DNA of 64,000 bases, taken from NCBI RefSeq assembly GCF_039679125.1, contig NZ_CP155551.1, forward strand, positions 930,001-994,000, in the 5' to 3' direction. Positions 1-7,792 of the stretch are shown in pieces. The position numbers were made by a program, and so were the translations under genes. The notes beneath the pieces are model-generated. The model had not been told where the DNA came from and made no database searches. It saw nothing but the letters and a program-made list of their open reading frames with translations. Source of the DNA: Blastococcus sp. HT6-4 (GTDB lineage: Bacteria; Actinomycetota; Actinomycetes; Mycobacteriales; Geodermatophilaceae). Numbering within the stretch: position 1 is the first letter of the stretch; the number at the start of each line of letters is the position of its first letter.

Positions 1-1
1 G

Positions 2-91
2 GCGCTGGTGCTGGCCATCCTCATCCCGTTTCGCGAGGCGATCGTGGCCGCGGTGACGAACGCGCTGACGTCGGTCACAGGTGCGGGCTGA
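2..91 (+). CDS. 3' end of a small membrane protein (Tad/Flp locus), 5' truncated
   Basis: Only the last 29 codons are present, ending at the TGA at 89-91. The visible stretch is hydrophobic (ALVLAILIPF) followed by an amphipathic tail rich in Ala, Val and Thr. It overlaps the start of the TadE-like gene that follows, so it was probably the preceding gene of a tight-adherence pilus or secretion operon, perhaps a small Flp-like component. The family cannot be named from this fragment. Confidence 0.5.
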   Translation, partial: ALVLAILIPFREAIVAAVTNALTSVTGAG

Positions 92-494
92 CCCGGCCGA
101 CCGCAGGGACGACGGCGAGCGGGGCAGCGCCGTCGTCGACTTCGTGCTGGTGTCGATGCTGATCGTGGCGCTGCTGCTGGCGGTGCTGCAGGTGGCGGTC
201 TACGCGCACGTGCGCAACGTCGTGACCGCCGGCGCGCAGGAGGGGGCGCGGTACGCGGCGATGGCCGACGTCGATTCCGCTCTCGGCGCGGGCCGCACGG
301 TGGAGGTGGTGGCGCGGGCGACCTCGGTGCAGACCGCGCAGGGGCTGGCGTGCACGTCGGGGGAGGAGGCCGATCCCGGCGGCGCGACGCTGGTGGTGGT
401 GCGCTGCTCGGGGGCGGTGCCCTCGCTGCTCGCGGCGCTGGGCAACGTGCTGCCGCTGGAGGTCACCGGGCGGGCGATGAAGGAGGCGGCGTGA
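81..494 (+). CDS. TadE-family pseudopilin
   Basis: A 137-residue protein starting at GTG 81, overlapping the previous stop by 11 bases. The N-terminus has the TadE signature: a charged stretch, then GSAVVDF, then a single hydrophobic helix (about residues 20-45), then the usual NVVTAGAQEGARYAA segment. The rest is a short periplasmic-type domain with two cysteines. TadE proteins are minor pseudopilins of tight-adherence (Tad) pili, cleaved before the helix by a dedicated peptidase. The residue five after the Gly is Asp, where pilins usually have Glu. It lies in one operon with the next gene (GTGA overlap). Family assignment is firm; the role in surface adhesion is inferred. Confidence 0.85.
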   Translation: MRADPADRRDDGERGSAVVDFVLVSMLIVALLLAVLQVAVYAHVRNVVTAGAQEGARYAAMADVDSALGAGRTVEVVARATSVQTAQGLACTSGEEADPGGATLVVVRCSGAVPSLLAALGNVLPLEVTGRAMKEAA

Positions 495-958
495 GGTGGC
501 TGCCGCGCCGGCTGGGCATGGTCGCCGGGGAGCGCGGTTCGGCGCTGGTGGAATTCGTGTTCGTCGCGCTTGTGGTGTTCGTGCCGCTGGTCTACATCGT
601 GGCCGGGTTCTCGGCGGTGCAGCGCGGGGTGTTCGCGTCGCAGGCCGCGGCGCGGGAGGCCGGGCGGGTGATGGGTACCGCGCCGGATCCGGTCACCGGG
701 CACGAGCGGGCGCTGCGGGCGGCGGAGCTGGCGGTGGAGGACCAGTCGGTGGACGTCGCGGATCTGCGGCTGGGCTACGCCCCGGTGGGGTCCGGGTGCG
801 ATGCCGCGGGGAGCTACTCGCCGACGCTGGCGCCGGGGGAGGAGTTCTCCGTCTGCGTCACCGTGACCGTGCGGATCCCGCTGCTGCCGGAGTTCGTCGA
901 CGCCAACACCGCCATCGGCCAGTTCGTCGTCGAGCGCGACCGCTACGTCGACGGCTGA
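491..958 (+). CDS. TadE-like pseudopilin, second copy
   Basis: A 155-residue protein. GTG 491 is chosen because it overlaps the upstream TGA as GTGA and gives a short basic leader, RGSALVEF, and then one transmembrane helix (about residues 20-40). The Glu at +5 after the Gly fits prepilin-peptidase processing. The remainder is an exported domain with two Cys (GSGCDAAG and EFSVCVTV) that may form a disulfide. In actinobacterial Tad loci a second TadE-like protein commonly follows TadE, and this is the last gene of that locus here. The next gene lies on the opposite strand 24 bases away. Confidence 0.8.
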   Translation: MRWLPRRLGMVAGERGSALVEFVFVALVVFVPLVYIVAGFSAVQRGVFASQAAAREAGRVMGTAPDPVTGHERALRAAELAVEDQSVDVADLRLGYAPVGSGCDAAGSYSPTLAPGEEFSVCVTVTVRIPLLPEFVDANTAIGQFVVERDRYVDG

Positions 959-982
959 GCCCGGCGACAGCGTGGCTCCTCG

Positions 983-2584
983 TCAGGCGGCGTGGCCGAT
1001 GGCCCAGGCGAGCCCGCCCGCCAGTGCAGCGGCGACCAGGCGTGGACGGCCGCCGCGAGGCGCCATCCACCGTGCCAGGGCGACGGTGCCGCCCACGGCC
1101 AGGGGCGCGGCCATCGCTCCGGCCAGCCGCCCGGCCAGGCCGAACCAGTACGGCGAGGCGCCGTCCTGCTCGTCGTCCGTTCGGCCGTCCAGGAGGTAGG
1201 CGGTCACGTGCGGGAGCACCCCGGGTTCCAAGGCGGCACCGTGGCCGCCGCGGTAGGCGCCGCACTGCTCGACCACGCGCGCCGGCCGGTCGTCGAATCC
1301 GTCGACTCCCGCCGTCCCGATGTCGCGCATGCCGAGGCCCCGCAGTGCGGCGCACAGCCAGCCGACCGGCACGTCGTGGGTCGCGCGGTCGTGCAGCACG
1401 AGTTCCCGCACCTGCTGCCGGTCGGTGATCCGGGTCCACGGGTACTCCCGGGGCAGCACCGATCCCGCGAGGTAGATGCGGTCGAAGTGCATGGCCGGGA
1501 CCGCCTCCAAGGCGCGGCCGAGCAGGTAGGTGCCGTTGCTGTGGCCGGCGAAATGCCGCTCGCCACCGTGGGTCACGTGCACCCGGCCGTACCACTCGAG
1601 GAAGCGGCGCAGATTGCGTGCCCTGGTGAAGGGCAGCGCGAAGTCGACGGCGCTGAAGTAGCCGTAGCTGGGCGCCCAGACGACGGGCGTGGGGTGGTCC
1701 ACCGTGGCGGGTCGCTCGGTCAGCCCGCTGGTCAGCTGCCCCACCCAGTTCGCGTACCTGCTCGTGCGGATGCCGTGGAGGACGATGATCACTGGCTCTG
1801 CGGACGGCGTCTCGGCCAGCAGGCGTTCGCGGTTCAGGTCGCCCCGCAGGGCGTGGTGCAGGATCCCGTACCGGTCCGGAGCGTCGTCGACGTCGACGAC
1901 GCCGGCGTGGTCGGCCTCCGGGACGTCGATCCGCATCGCGCCGGGCATGTACTCGACGTCGAGGCTGTCGTCCCGGGTGACGATGTCGTCGCGGTCCCCC
2001 AGCACCTGGACGACGGTGACCCGCGGCCGCGACTCCGCGCGGAAGGCGTTCACCCAGCGCAGCCGCAGTTCGGTGAGGTACGGCGAGCCCACCTGCAGGT
2101 CCTCGGCGGTCAGCCGCCCCACCCCTGCAGCCACCGCGTAGGGCAGTCGCAGCCAGAGCGGCAGCCGGTGCGTCCGGAATCCCGCGTTGGGCGCGGCGAG
2201 GAGCACCATGCGCTCCACCTTCGACGTCCACGGGTACCGGGTGGAGTGGCCACCCGCGCGCCCCGCGTCGATCAGGAACGCGTGCCGGACCAGCAGGCCC
2301 CCGATGCTGTGGCCCACCAGCAGGACCCGCTCCACCGGCCGGCCCACGCCGTTGTCCCCGGCCCAGGTCCGCACCTGCACGGCGAGACGGTGTGCCACAT
2401 CCTCCATCCGCTGGGAGCTCAGCGGAGTCAGCCCGTGCGACCAGACCCGTACCTGCCACCCGGGGCCGAGGTCCGCGCCGAGGCGCCGGAGGAGGCCTTC
2501 GGACCGGTCGGCGCCCAGCCCGGGCACGTACACCAGCAGTCCGGTGCCGCCCTCGGCGCCGGTCCTGATCGGGTCGGTGCTCAT
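983..2584 (-). CDS. tandem-domain alpha/beta-hydrolase with C-terminal membrane segments
   Basis: A 533-residue protein with two successive alpha/beta-hydrolase-like units. The first (about residues 15-255) starts with LLVYVPGLG, has the nucleophile elbow GHSIGG (Ser93), and offers Asp in LGDRDD and His226 in ADHAG as triad partners. The second (about 260-470) starts VIIVLHGIRT and carries GHSNG (Ser349). The C-terminal 60 residues hold two weakly hydrophobic stretches that could anchor it to the membrane. ATG 2584 overlaps the TGA of the upstream membrane-protein gene by one base, so the two are translationally coupled. The substrate is unknown; a lipid or ester is plausible for a membrane-linked hydrolase. 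Two complete catalytic units in one chain is uncommon. Confidence 0.75.
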   Translation of the reverse strand: MSTDPIRTGAEGGTGLLVYVPGLGADRSEGLLRRLGADLGPGWQVRVWSHGLTPLSSQRMEDVAHRLAVQVRTWAGDNGVGRPVERVLLVGHSIGGLLVRHAFLIDAGRAGGHSTRYPWTSKVERMVLLAAPNAGFRTHRLPLWLRLPYAVAAGVGRLTAEDLQVGSPYLTELRLRWVNAFRAESRPRVTVVQVLGDRDDIVTRDDSLDVEYMPGAMRIDVPEADHAGVVDVDDAPDRYGILHHALRGDLNRERLLAETPSAEPVIIVLHGIRTSRYANWVGQLTSGLTERPATVDHPTPVVWAPSYGYFSAVDFALPFTRARNLRRFLEWYGRVHVTHGGERHFAGHSNGTYLLGRALEAVPAMHFDRIYLAGSVLPREYPWTRITDRQQVRELVLHDRATHDVPVGWLCAALRGLGMRDIGTAGVDGFDDRPARVVEQCGAYRGGHGAALEPGVLPHVTAYLLDGRTDDEQDGASPYWFGLAGRLAGAMAAPLAVGGTVALARWMAPRGGRPRLVAAALAGGLAWAIGHAA

Positions 2585-3231
2585 CACGGTCCTTTCGTGC
2601 CGTCGGCGGCCGGTGGTGCGCCGGTCAGGGCGGCGGAGAACGCGCCGGTGAGTGACAGGCGGGTCAGCAGATAGGCGTCGAGGAACCCGACGATGGCGAA
2701 GAACAGCAGGATGCTGCCGATCACGAGCTCGGCGTTCGCCAGGCCGAATGCCCCGCTGACGGTGCCCACCAGCCGACCGAACGCCCCCGGCGCCTGCGTG
2801 ATCTGCACCAGACCGACGCCCACGAGGATCTTCGTCAGCCAGTCGCTGATCTGCTCCAGGTTCGTGTTGGCCGTGACCCCGCCCCGGACGGCGTTGGTGA
2901 CCGTGCCGTGCACTCCGGGGGCGGCCGGGTCGGTCGGCGTCTCGGTGGAGCCGCCCTCGCTGAGCACCTTGGGGACGCCGAACAGGAAGCCGAGGAGACC
3001 GCCGACCGCCAGCGCCGCCGCGGCCACGAGCAGGAGTGCGGCGACGCGAGTCCAGAAGTCCGGCCAGGTCGTCGCGGTCCCGCCGGCCCAGACCGCGACG
3101 ACCGCCACCCCGAGCAGCGGCAGCAACCAGCTCAGCCACCACGCCCAGCGGTACCGGTTGACCTGTCTGGCGCGGATGCGCTCAGGGGTGGCCTCCCGGT
3201 CGAGTCGTGCCGAGCGGGACCACGTCGGCAT
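2584..3231 (-). CDS. three-helix membrane protein with an NTNLEQISDWLTKI motif
   Basis: A 215-residue protein. ATG 3231 is chosen because a GGGGGA ribosome site lies just before it and the upstream extension is low-complexity Arg-rich translation. Transmembrane segments lie at about residues 29-50, 61-84 and 168-190. Between the second and third is a conserved-looking block: GFLFGVPKVL (81-90), then NTNLEQISDWLTKILVGVGL (122-141). I recall this GFLFG...NTNLEQISDWLTKI arrangement from uncharacterised bacterial membrane proteins, some joined to soluble domains in predicted conflict systems, but cannot verify this. It is coupled to the double hydrolase downstream (TGATG overlap), suggesting a membrane anchor or sensor for it. 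Confidence 0.7.
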   Translation of the reverse strand: MPTWSRSARLDREATPERIRARQVNRYRWAWWLSWLLPLLGVAVVAVWAGGTATTWPDFWTRVAALLLVAAAALAVGGLLGFLFGVPKVLSEGGSTETPTDPAAPGVHGTVTNAVRGGVTANTNLEQISDWLTKILVGVGLVQITQAPGAFGRLVGTVSGAFGLANAELVIGSILLFFAIVGFLDAYLLTRLSLTGAFSAALTGAPPAADGTKGP

Positions 3232-3477
3232 GGCGTCCCCCGTTCCCGAGCGCCGGCCGGGTGCGACATCAGAGGTCACCGCCCGGAGGAGCGGCACCTC
3301 GGACGCCGCGATCGCCCGGACCGATCGGCGGAACGGTACGAGGCCCCAGGCCCGCCGATGCGAGGTCGCGCACCGCTGCCGGCACCTCGCAGCGCGGCGG
3401 CACGCGGCGCGGTCGCCGTCCGTGCTCAGAGTGATGTCGCCGCGCCGACGGTTGAGCCGACCACCGGCGCCGAGATG

Positions 3478-3519
3478 CGCATGAGTGCGGTTGTCAGCCC
3501 CGACAACCGCACTCATGCG
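3478..3519. repeat. 18-bp perfect inverted repeat with 6-base loop
   Basis: The left arm CGCATGAGTGCGGTTGTC (3478-3495) and right arm GACAACCGCACTCATGCG (3502-3519) are exactly complementary, with loop AGCCCC. It has no U-tract, is far less GC-saturated than the local terminators, and is separated by 57 bases from a second hairpin that better fits a terminator. A mobile or repeated intergenic palindrome, or an operator, are both possible. Confidence 0.8.
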
Positions 3520-3575
3520 TATCGCGGCGGGGAGATGCGGCCTGGTGTGCTCGCGGTGTCCCTCGTGCTGGACAC

Positions 3576-3618
3576 CCCTGTGCCCGGCGGCCGTCGACGG
3601 CGGCCGCCGGGCACAGGG
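3576..3618 (-). terminator. GC-rich hairpin, likely terminator of the following minus-strand gene
   Basis: Perfect 18-bp arms, CCCTGTGCCCGGCGGCCG (3576-3593) and its complement (3601-3618), with a 7-base loop, placed 5 bases after the stop codon of the 160-residue membrane protein. There is no U-run, as is common for actinobacterial terminators. Confidence 0.75.
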
Positions 3619-3622
3619 TGCG

Positions 3623-4105
3623 TCACCGACCCGGGGCGTCGGCTTCGAGGGAGTCGGGGCCTCCGGAGCTGTTCACCGCGGCCGTCCCGGCCGGCGCCCC
3701 GGCGCCGGTGACCGGCTCCGTCGTCCTCCGGATGTCGCGGGAGCGCATGTGGAGAGCGACCAGCAGGAGTGCCAGGCCGGCAACCACGACGGGAACCTCC
3801 GCCTGCACGTGCTCCGCCTCGCTGACCAGACCGACGAGTGGCTTGAGCGCGTCCCCGAGGCCCATGATCCACAGGATCAGCAGCAGCACCGACCCGGCGC
3901 CGACCGCGAGGCCGCGGAGCAGTCCCGGCTGCCGGAGCCCGGCGCCGACCGCTGTGACGAGAGCCAGCGCCAGCCCGCCGAGGTACAGGACCGCCATCGC
4001 GCCGTCGCCGACCGTGTCACCGCTGGCGATGATCAGCGTCCCTTTCAGCACGAGAGCGACGCCGGCAGCGGCGGCGATGTAGGGAACCCAGGTGTAGCGC
4101 ACCAT
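3623..4105 (-). CDS. hypothetical integral membrane protein
   Basis: A 160-residue protein starting at ATG 4105 behind a GGAGG ribosome site. It has about four hydrophobic helices: residues 4-24 (YTWVPYIAAAAGVAL), 33-52, 62-82 and 97-115. A hydrophilic Ala/Pro/Gly-rich cytoplasmic tail follows. I do not recognise the family. It is transcribed alone, diverging from the histidine kinase gene with about 160 bases between the start codons, and it ends at a strong hairpin. Co-regulation with the two-component system is possible, but nothing in the sequence proves it. Confidence 0.7.
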   Translation of the reverse strand: MVRYTWVPYIAAAAGVALVLKGTLIIASGDTVGDGAMAVLYLGGLALALVTAVGAGLRQPGLLRGLAVGAGSVLLLILWIMGLGDALKPLVGLVSEAEHVQAEVPVVVAGLALLLVALHMRSRDIRRTTEPVTGAGAPAGTAAVNSSGGPDSLEADAPGR

Positions 4106-4266
4106 GACGACCTCCGGCTTCGGGACTTCGAGGCGTCGAACGCTAGGGACGGGACCGGCCCGGCGGATCCCCCCGCGGACCGGTCTCGGACCTCTGTCGC
4201 AGGACGGAGAAGGCATCGGCGCAGAGGGGGATGTGGAGCGACCGCGTCGAGGCCTACCGTCCTGCC

Positions 4267-5442
4267 ATGAAGCTCGCCCTGCCGTGGGGTTCGCGGTTGG
4301 AGGCGTGGGGGACCAGCCCCGGTGACGTCGTCCTCGCCGTGGCCGTGACGGTGGTGGTGAGCAGCGAGTTCGGTCCCCAGTGGGTGGCCGAGCCGCTCGT
4401 CGCGGGACTCGTCGGGGTCCCGGTCCTGATGTCCCTGGCCTGGCGCCGACGATTCCCGGTCGCGGTCGCGGTCGCCGTCTGCGCGTTCGGTCTCCTGCTG
4501 GCCGTGACGGCACCCGGCGAGTTCGCGCCGCAGTTCTACTTCCTGGCGGTGCTCATCGCCGTCTACAGCTGCGCGGCGGAGACAGCCGGTCGGCAGGCGG
4601 TGCTCGGCGGCGCGGTGACGTTCACGCTGATCACCGTCGCCCACGTGATGACCGGGGACGGCGACGCCGGCGACTTCCTGCCGTGGCTGGTCTGGGGAGC
4701 GCCGTGGTCGGCCGGTCGGCTGGTCCGCCGCCGGACGCTGGAGGCGGCCGCTTCCGGCCGGCGTGCCGCGGAGCTCGAGCGGCAGCGCGACGCCGCCGTC
4801 CGCGAGGCCGCGTCGCGGGAGCGCGACCGCATCGCTCGCGAACTGCACGACGTGGTCGCCCACTCGGTGTCGGTCATGGTGGTGCAGGCGGGGGCGGAGC
4901 GGATGGCGCTCGGTCACGGACATCCCCGGACGACGGCCGCGCTGGAGGCGGTGGAGAACGCCGGCCGGGAGGCGCTGACCGAGCTGCGGAGCATGCTCGC
5001 CGTGCTCCGCGACGGTCGGGAGGAGCCGCCGGAGCTGGCTCCGCAACCGGATCTGGACCAGGTGCCGACGCTCGTCGATCAGCTACGGGCGGCCGGCCTC
5101 CCGGTCGACCTCCGCGTCTCCGGAACCCCGGCTCCGGCGTTGCCTCCCGGGCTGGGGTTGTCGGCGTACCGGATCGTGCAGGAGGCGCTGACCAACGTCC
5201 TCAAGCACGCGCCCGGCGCGCGTACGCACGTGGACATCAGGCACACCGCCGACGCGCTGCGGCTCGAGGTGCGCAACGGGGCACCCCGGGAGCGTGGGAT
5301 CCGCCCGGTTGCCGGCGGGCGGGGTCTGATCGGCATGCGGGAACGGGTGGCGCTGCACGGCGGTGAGCTCGAAGCCGGTCCGCACGCGAACGGCTGGCGG
5401 GTCGCCGCGCGGCTGCCCGTGCGCGAGCCGGTGCTCAGATGA
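4267..5442 (+). CDS. two-component sensor histidine kinase (HisKA_3/NarX class)
   Basis: A 391-residue kinase. ATG 4267 gives a start just before the first membrane region. The N-terminal third has four to six hydrophobic helices (about residues 15-145) with very short loops, so it probably senses a membrane or intramembrane signal. A coiled linker leads to the dimerisation box RERDRIARELHDVVAHSVSV, where His194 is the phospho-acceptor typical of HisKA_3 kinases. The ATPase domain shows an N-box (ALTNVLKHAP) and a glycine box (GGRGLIGMRERV). It overlaps the response regulator gene by four bases (ATGA), so the two form a cognate pair. The signal cannot be read from the sequence. Confidence 0.9.
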   Translation: MKLALPWGSRLEAWGTSPGDVVLAVAVTVVVSSEFGPQWVAEPLVAGLVGVPVLMSLAWRRRFPVAVAVAVCAFGLLLAVTAPGEFAPQFYFLAVLIAVYSCAAETAGRQAVLGGAVTFTLITVAHVMTGDGDAGDFLPWLVWGAPWSAGRLVRRRTLEAAASGRRAAELERQRDAAVREAASRERDRIARELHDVVAHSVSVMVVQAGAERMALGHGHPRTTAALEAVENAGREALTELRSMLAVLRDGREEPPELAPQPDLDQVPTLVDQLRAAGLPVDLRVSGTPAPALPPGLGLSAYRIVQEALTNVLKHAPGARTHVDIRHTADALRLEVRNGAPRERGIRPVAGGRGLIGMRERVALHGGELEAGPHANGWRVAARLPVREPVLR

Positions 5443-6086
5443 CCCTGCGGGTCGTGGTCGCCGAGGACCAGGCGCTCGTCCGAGCGGGCCTGGTGACCAT
5501 CCTGCGCACCGACCCGGCCATCGAGGTGGTCGGGGAGGCGGCCGACGGGGAGACGGCCACGCGACTGGTGCAGGCCCGGCGTCCGGACGTGGCGCTGCTG
5601 GACGTGCGGATGCCCGTCCTCGACGGCCTCGCCGCCACCCGCCTCATCGTCGACCGGATGCCGTCGACGCGCGTGGTGGTGCTGACGACCTTCGGCCAGG
5701 ACGACGTGGTGTTCGAGGCGCTGCGCTCGGGAGCGAGCGGCTTCCTGCTCAAGGACACCCGGCCGGAGGACCTGCTCGCCACCGTGCACGCCGTCGCGGC
5801 AGGGGAAGCGCGGCTGGACCCGGCGGTGACGTCGTCCGTGGTGGCGCACTTCCGGGCCCAGGGACCGCCCCGGCCCGGATGCGGTTCGCTACCGGCGCTC
5901 ACCGCCCGGGAGCGGGAGGTCCTCGTCCTGCTGGCCCGCGGGCGGAGCAACGCGGAGATCGCCACGGAGCTCGTCGTCTCGATCGGGACCGTGAAGACGC
6001 ACGTCGGCAGTGTGCTCGCCAAGCTCGGCGCTCGGGACCGTGTGCAGGCCGTCATCGCCGCGTACGAGAACGGCCTCGTCCGCTAG
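5439..6086 (+). CDS. LuxR/NarL-type response regulator
   Basis: A 215-residue regulator. The receiver domain (1-120) has acidic residues Glu9-Asp10, phospho-acceptor Asp55 in LLDVRMP, Thr in VVLTTFG and Lys in LLKDTRPEDL. The C-terminal LuxR helix-turn-helix (about 150-212) contains LTAREREVLVLLARG and GTVKTHVGSVLAKLG. ATG 5439 overlaps the kinase stop, so the pair is co-translated. The gene downstream is a small single-helix protein. Its regulon is unknown. Confidence 0.93.
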   Translation: MTLRVVVAEDQALVRAGLVTILRTDPAIEVVGEAADGETATRLVQARRPDVALLDVRMPVLDGLAATRLIVDRMPSTRVVVLTTFGQDDVVFEALRSGASGFLLKDTRPEDLLATVHAVAAGEARLDPAVTSSVVAHFRAQGPPRPGCGSLPALTAREREVLVLLARGRSNAEIATELVVSIGTVKTHVGSVLAKLGARDRVQAVIAAYENGLVR

Positions 6087-6259
6087 GCGGGCCCGGCGGA
6101 GCCACGGCGTGGCCGCCCCGGACGTAGGGACTTTCGGCCCGCACGACGGGCCCGTGGGCTCTCCTGCCGGCACCTCCACCGCCAGCAGCATGGAACCGGG
6201 TCCACCGCGGACCCGCTCCGGGCGCCGGCGGCGCCCTAAGCCGGCACAGGGGAGTCGTC

Positions 6260-6472
6260 ATGAGCGTCCACGCCGAACACCGCCCGGCAACGGCCGAGCA
6301 GCCCACCGTCCAGCACCGGCCGGCGACCCGGCAGCCCGTGAAGAAGGGGCCGGAGGACCGGGGCCTGCTGATGGCCCTCGGCGTCGCCCTCGTGGCCCTG
6401 CTGGTCTTCGGCGCGATGGTGGCGCTGACCATGCTCGGCTGCGGGGACGGCTACGCGCCCTGGGCCCCCTGA
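6260..6472 (+). CDS. small single-pass membrane protein, unknown
   Basis: A 70-residue protein preceded by an AGGGGAG ribosome site. A hydrophilic N-terminus rich in His, Pro and Gln (residues 1-35) is followed by one hydrophobic helix (about 38-61) and a short tail containing Cys. No family is recognised. It lies 170 bases after the response regulator on the same strand and could be a target or accessory of that system. The ribosome site and coherent topology support it being real, but its small size limits confidence. Confidence 0.55.
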   Translation: MSVHAEHRPATAEQPTVQHRPATRQPVKKGPEDRGLLMALGVALVALLVFGAMVALTMLGCGDGYAPWAP

Positions 6473-6499
6473 CCCGGGTCCTCGCCGTCCCCGCCCGGC

Positions 6500-7792
6500 T
6501 CACGCCGTGACGCGCTCCGGGGCCGGGCGCCGTCCGCGCTGCACCAGCAGCACGCCCACGACGGCGACGAGGACGCCGACCACCGGCGGGATGAACCACT
6601 CGGCCTCGCTGCTCCACCAGGCGGCGAACGCGGCCACGACGTAGACGGCGATGTTGCGCCACTCGACGTCCGGGAGCGCCTCGTTCTCCGGCATGCCGCG
6701 CCGCCACCGCGCCACGAAGTCGCCGATCACCACGCCACCCAGCGGCGGGATCAGGATGCCCAGCCACACCAGGTACTGGATGAGGTTCTCGTAGATGCCG
6801 GTGATGGCCAGCAGCGTCCCGAGGATCACGCCGCCGATCACGAACGGCTTCTTCGACCGCGAGTCGGCGATCTCGGCGCCCGCGACGCCGAAGTTGTAGG
6901 CGGTGTTGTCGTTCGTCGTCCAGAGGTTGGCGATGAGGAAGACCAGCCCCCAGCCGACCAGCCCCAGTTGGTACAGCACCAGGACGAAGTCGCCCTCGCC
7001 GAAGGAGATCGCCCCGATCGCGCCGAAGCCCAGCATCAGCAGTTCGCCGATCAGGAAGGCGACCAGGCAGGCCCAGAAACCGCTGAGCGGCGTGCGGGCG
7101 AACCGGGTCCAGTTGGGCGCCTGGGTGCCGCCGGAGGCGAACGTGCCGACGACGATGGTGACCGCGGTGGCCAGCGGCATGGTGGTGGCCGGCTCGACGG
7201 CGCTGAGCCCGCTCCAGCCGCCGACCTCGTCCAGCGACCGCCAGGTGACCCAGCCGGCCAGCACGAGCATCAGCGGCACGGAGACCACCGACAGGGCGTA
7301 CATGCCCTTGTAGCCGTAGTAGGCGGTGACGCCCATGAGCGCGCCGCCGACCAGCATGAGCACGATCTCGGTGGCCCGGCCCTCCCACTCCAGGGCGCTG
7401 GCGGTGAGGCCGGCCAGGGTCGCGACGGTGACGCCGTACCAGCCGACCTGTGTGCCGCCCAGCAGCAGCGAGGCGAGCTTGGCCCCCCTCCGGCCGAGGG
7501 CGTACCGGCACATCATCACCGTGGTCAGCCCGGTGCGGGCGCCGATGCCGCCGATCACGGCGACGTACACACCGAGGACGGCGCTGCCCAGCAGCAGCAC
7601 CCAGATCAGCGACGTGACGTCGAACGCGGCGCCGATCTGGGCGCCGGCCAGCATGGTGGGCGTGAAGAAGGTGAAGCCGAGCAGCACGATCGCCAGGGAG
7701 AACAGCGACTTCCGGGCGTGCGCGGGCACCGGGTCGATCGGGTAGTCCGGATCGACGACGGCCGGGGCGTCCTCGGGACGGACGGTGCTCAC
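6500..7792 (-). CDS. NCS1-family cytosine/purine permease
   Basis: A 430-residue transporter with about twelve hydrophobic helices. The stretch SLFSLAIVLLGFTFFTPTML followed by GAQIGAAF, and later MMCRYALGRRGAKL, match nucleobase:cation symporters of the CodB type. GTG 7792 overlaps the deaminase stop as GTGA, so uptake and deamination are encoded as one unit. The last 60 residues end in basic cytoplasmic sequence. The substrate is inferred as cytosine from the deaminase neighbour; allantoin or hydantoin permeases of the same family are less likely in this setting. Confidence 0.88.
   Translation of the reverse strand: MSTVRPEDAPAVVDPDYPIDPVPAHARKSLFSLAIVLLGFTFFTPTMLAGAQIGAAFDVTSLIWVLLLGSAVLGVYVAVIGGIGARTGLTTVMMCRYALGRRGAKLASLLLGGTQVGWYGVTVATLAGLTASALEWEGRATEIVLMLVGGALMGVTAYYGYKGMYALSVVSVPLMLVLAGWVTWRSLDEVGGWSGLSAVEPATTMPLATAVTIVVGTFASGGTQAPNWTRFARTPLSGFWACLVAFLIGELLMLGFGAIGAISFGEGDFVLVLYQLGLVGWGLVFLIANLWTTNDNTAYNFGVAGAEIADSRSKKPFVIGGVILGTLLAITGIYENLIQYLVWLGILIPPLGGVVIGDFVARWRRGMPENEALPDVEWRNIAVYVVAAFAAWWSSEAEWFIPPVVGVLVAVVGVLLVQRGRRPAPERVTA

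Larger units (their letters stand above)
3232..3622. other. 391-base intergenic region with two perfect hairpins, no gene
   Basis: The region lies between the start of the three-helix membrane protein and the end of the next minus-strand gene. Six-frame reading gives only Arg/Pro/Gly-rich shadow translations. It contains the long palindrome at 3478-3519 and the terminator-like hairpin at 3576-3618, each listed separately. The promoter of the membrane protein/hydrolase pair must lie in it, but no convincing -35/-10 is visible. Confidence 0.5.

Noticed and set aside
983-3142. Very long open frames that extend real genes or run antisense (for example 719 codons ending at 983, 1027 codons at 19247-22330 and 1038 codons at 46136-49252).
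   Set aside because: Arg/Pro/Gly/Ala-rich translations with no domain, caused by high GC lowering stop codon frequency. The real genes start later, at ribosome sites or stop-start overlaps.
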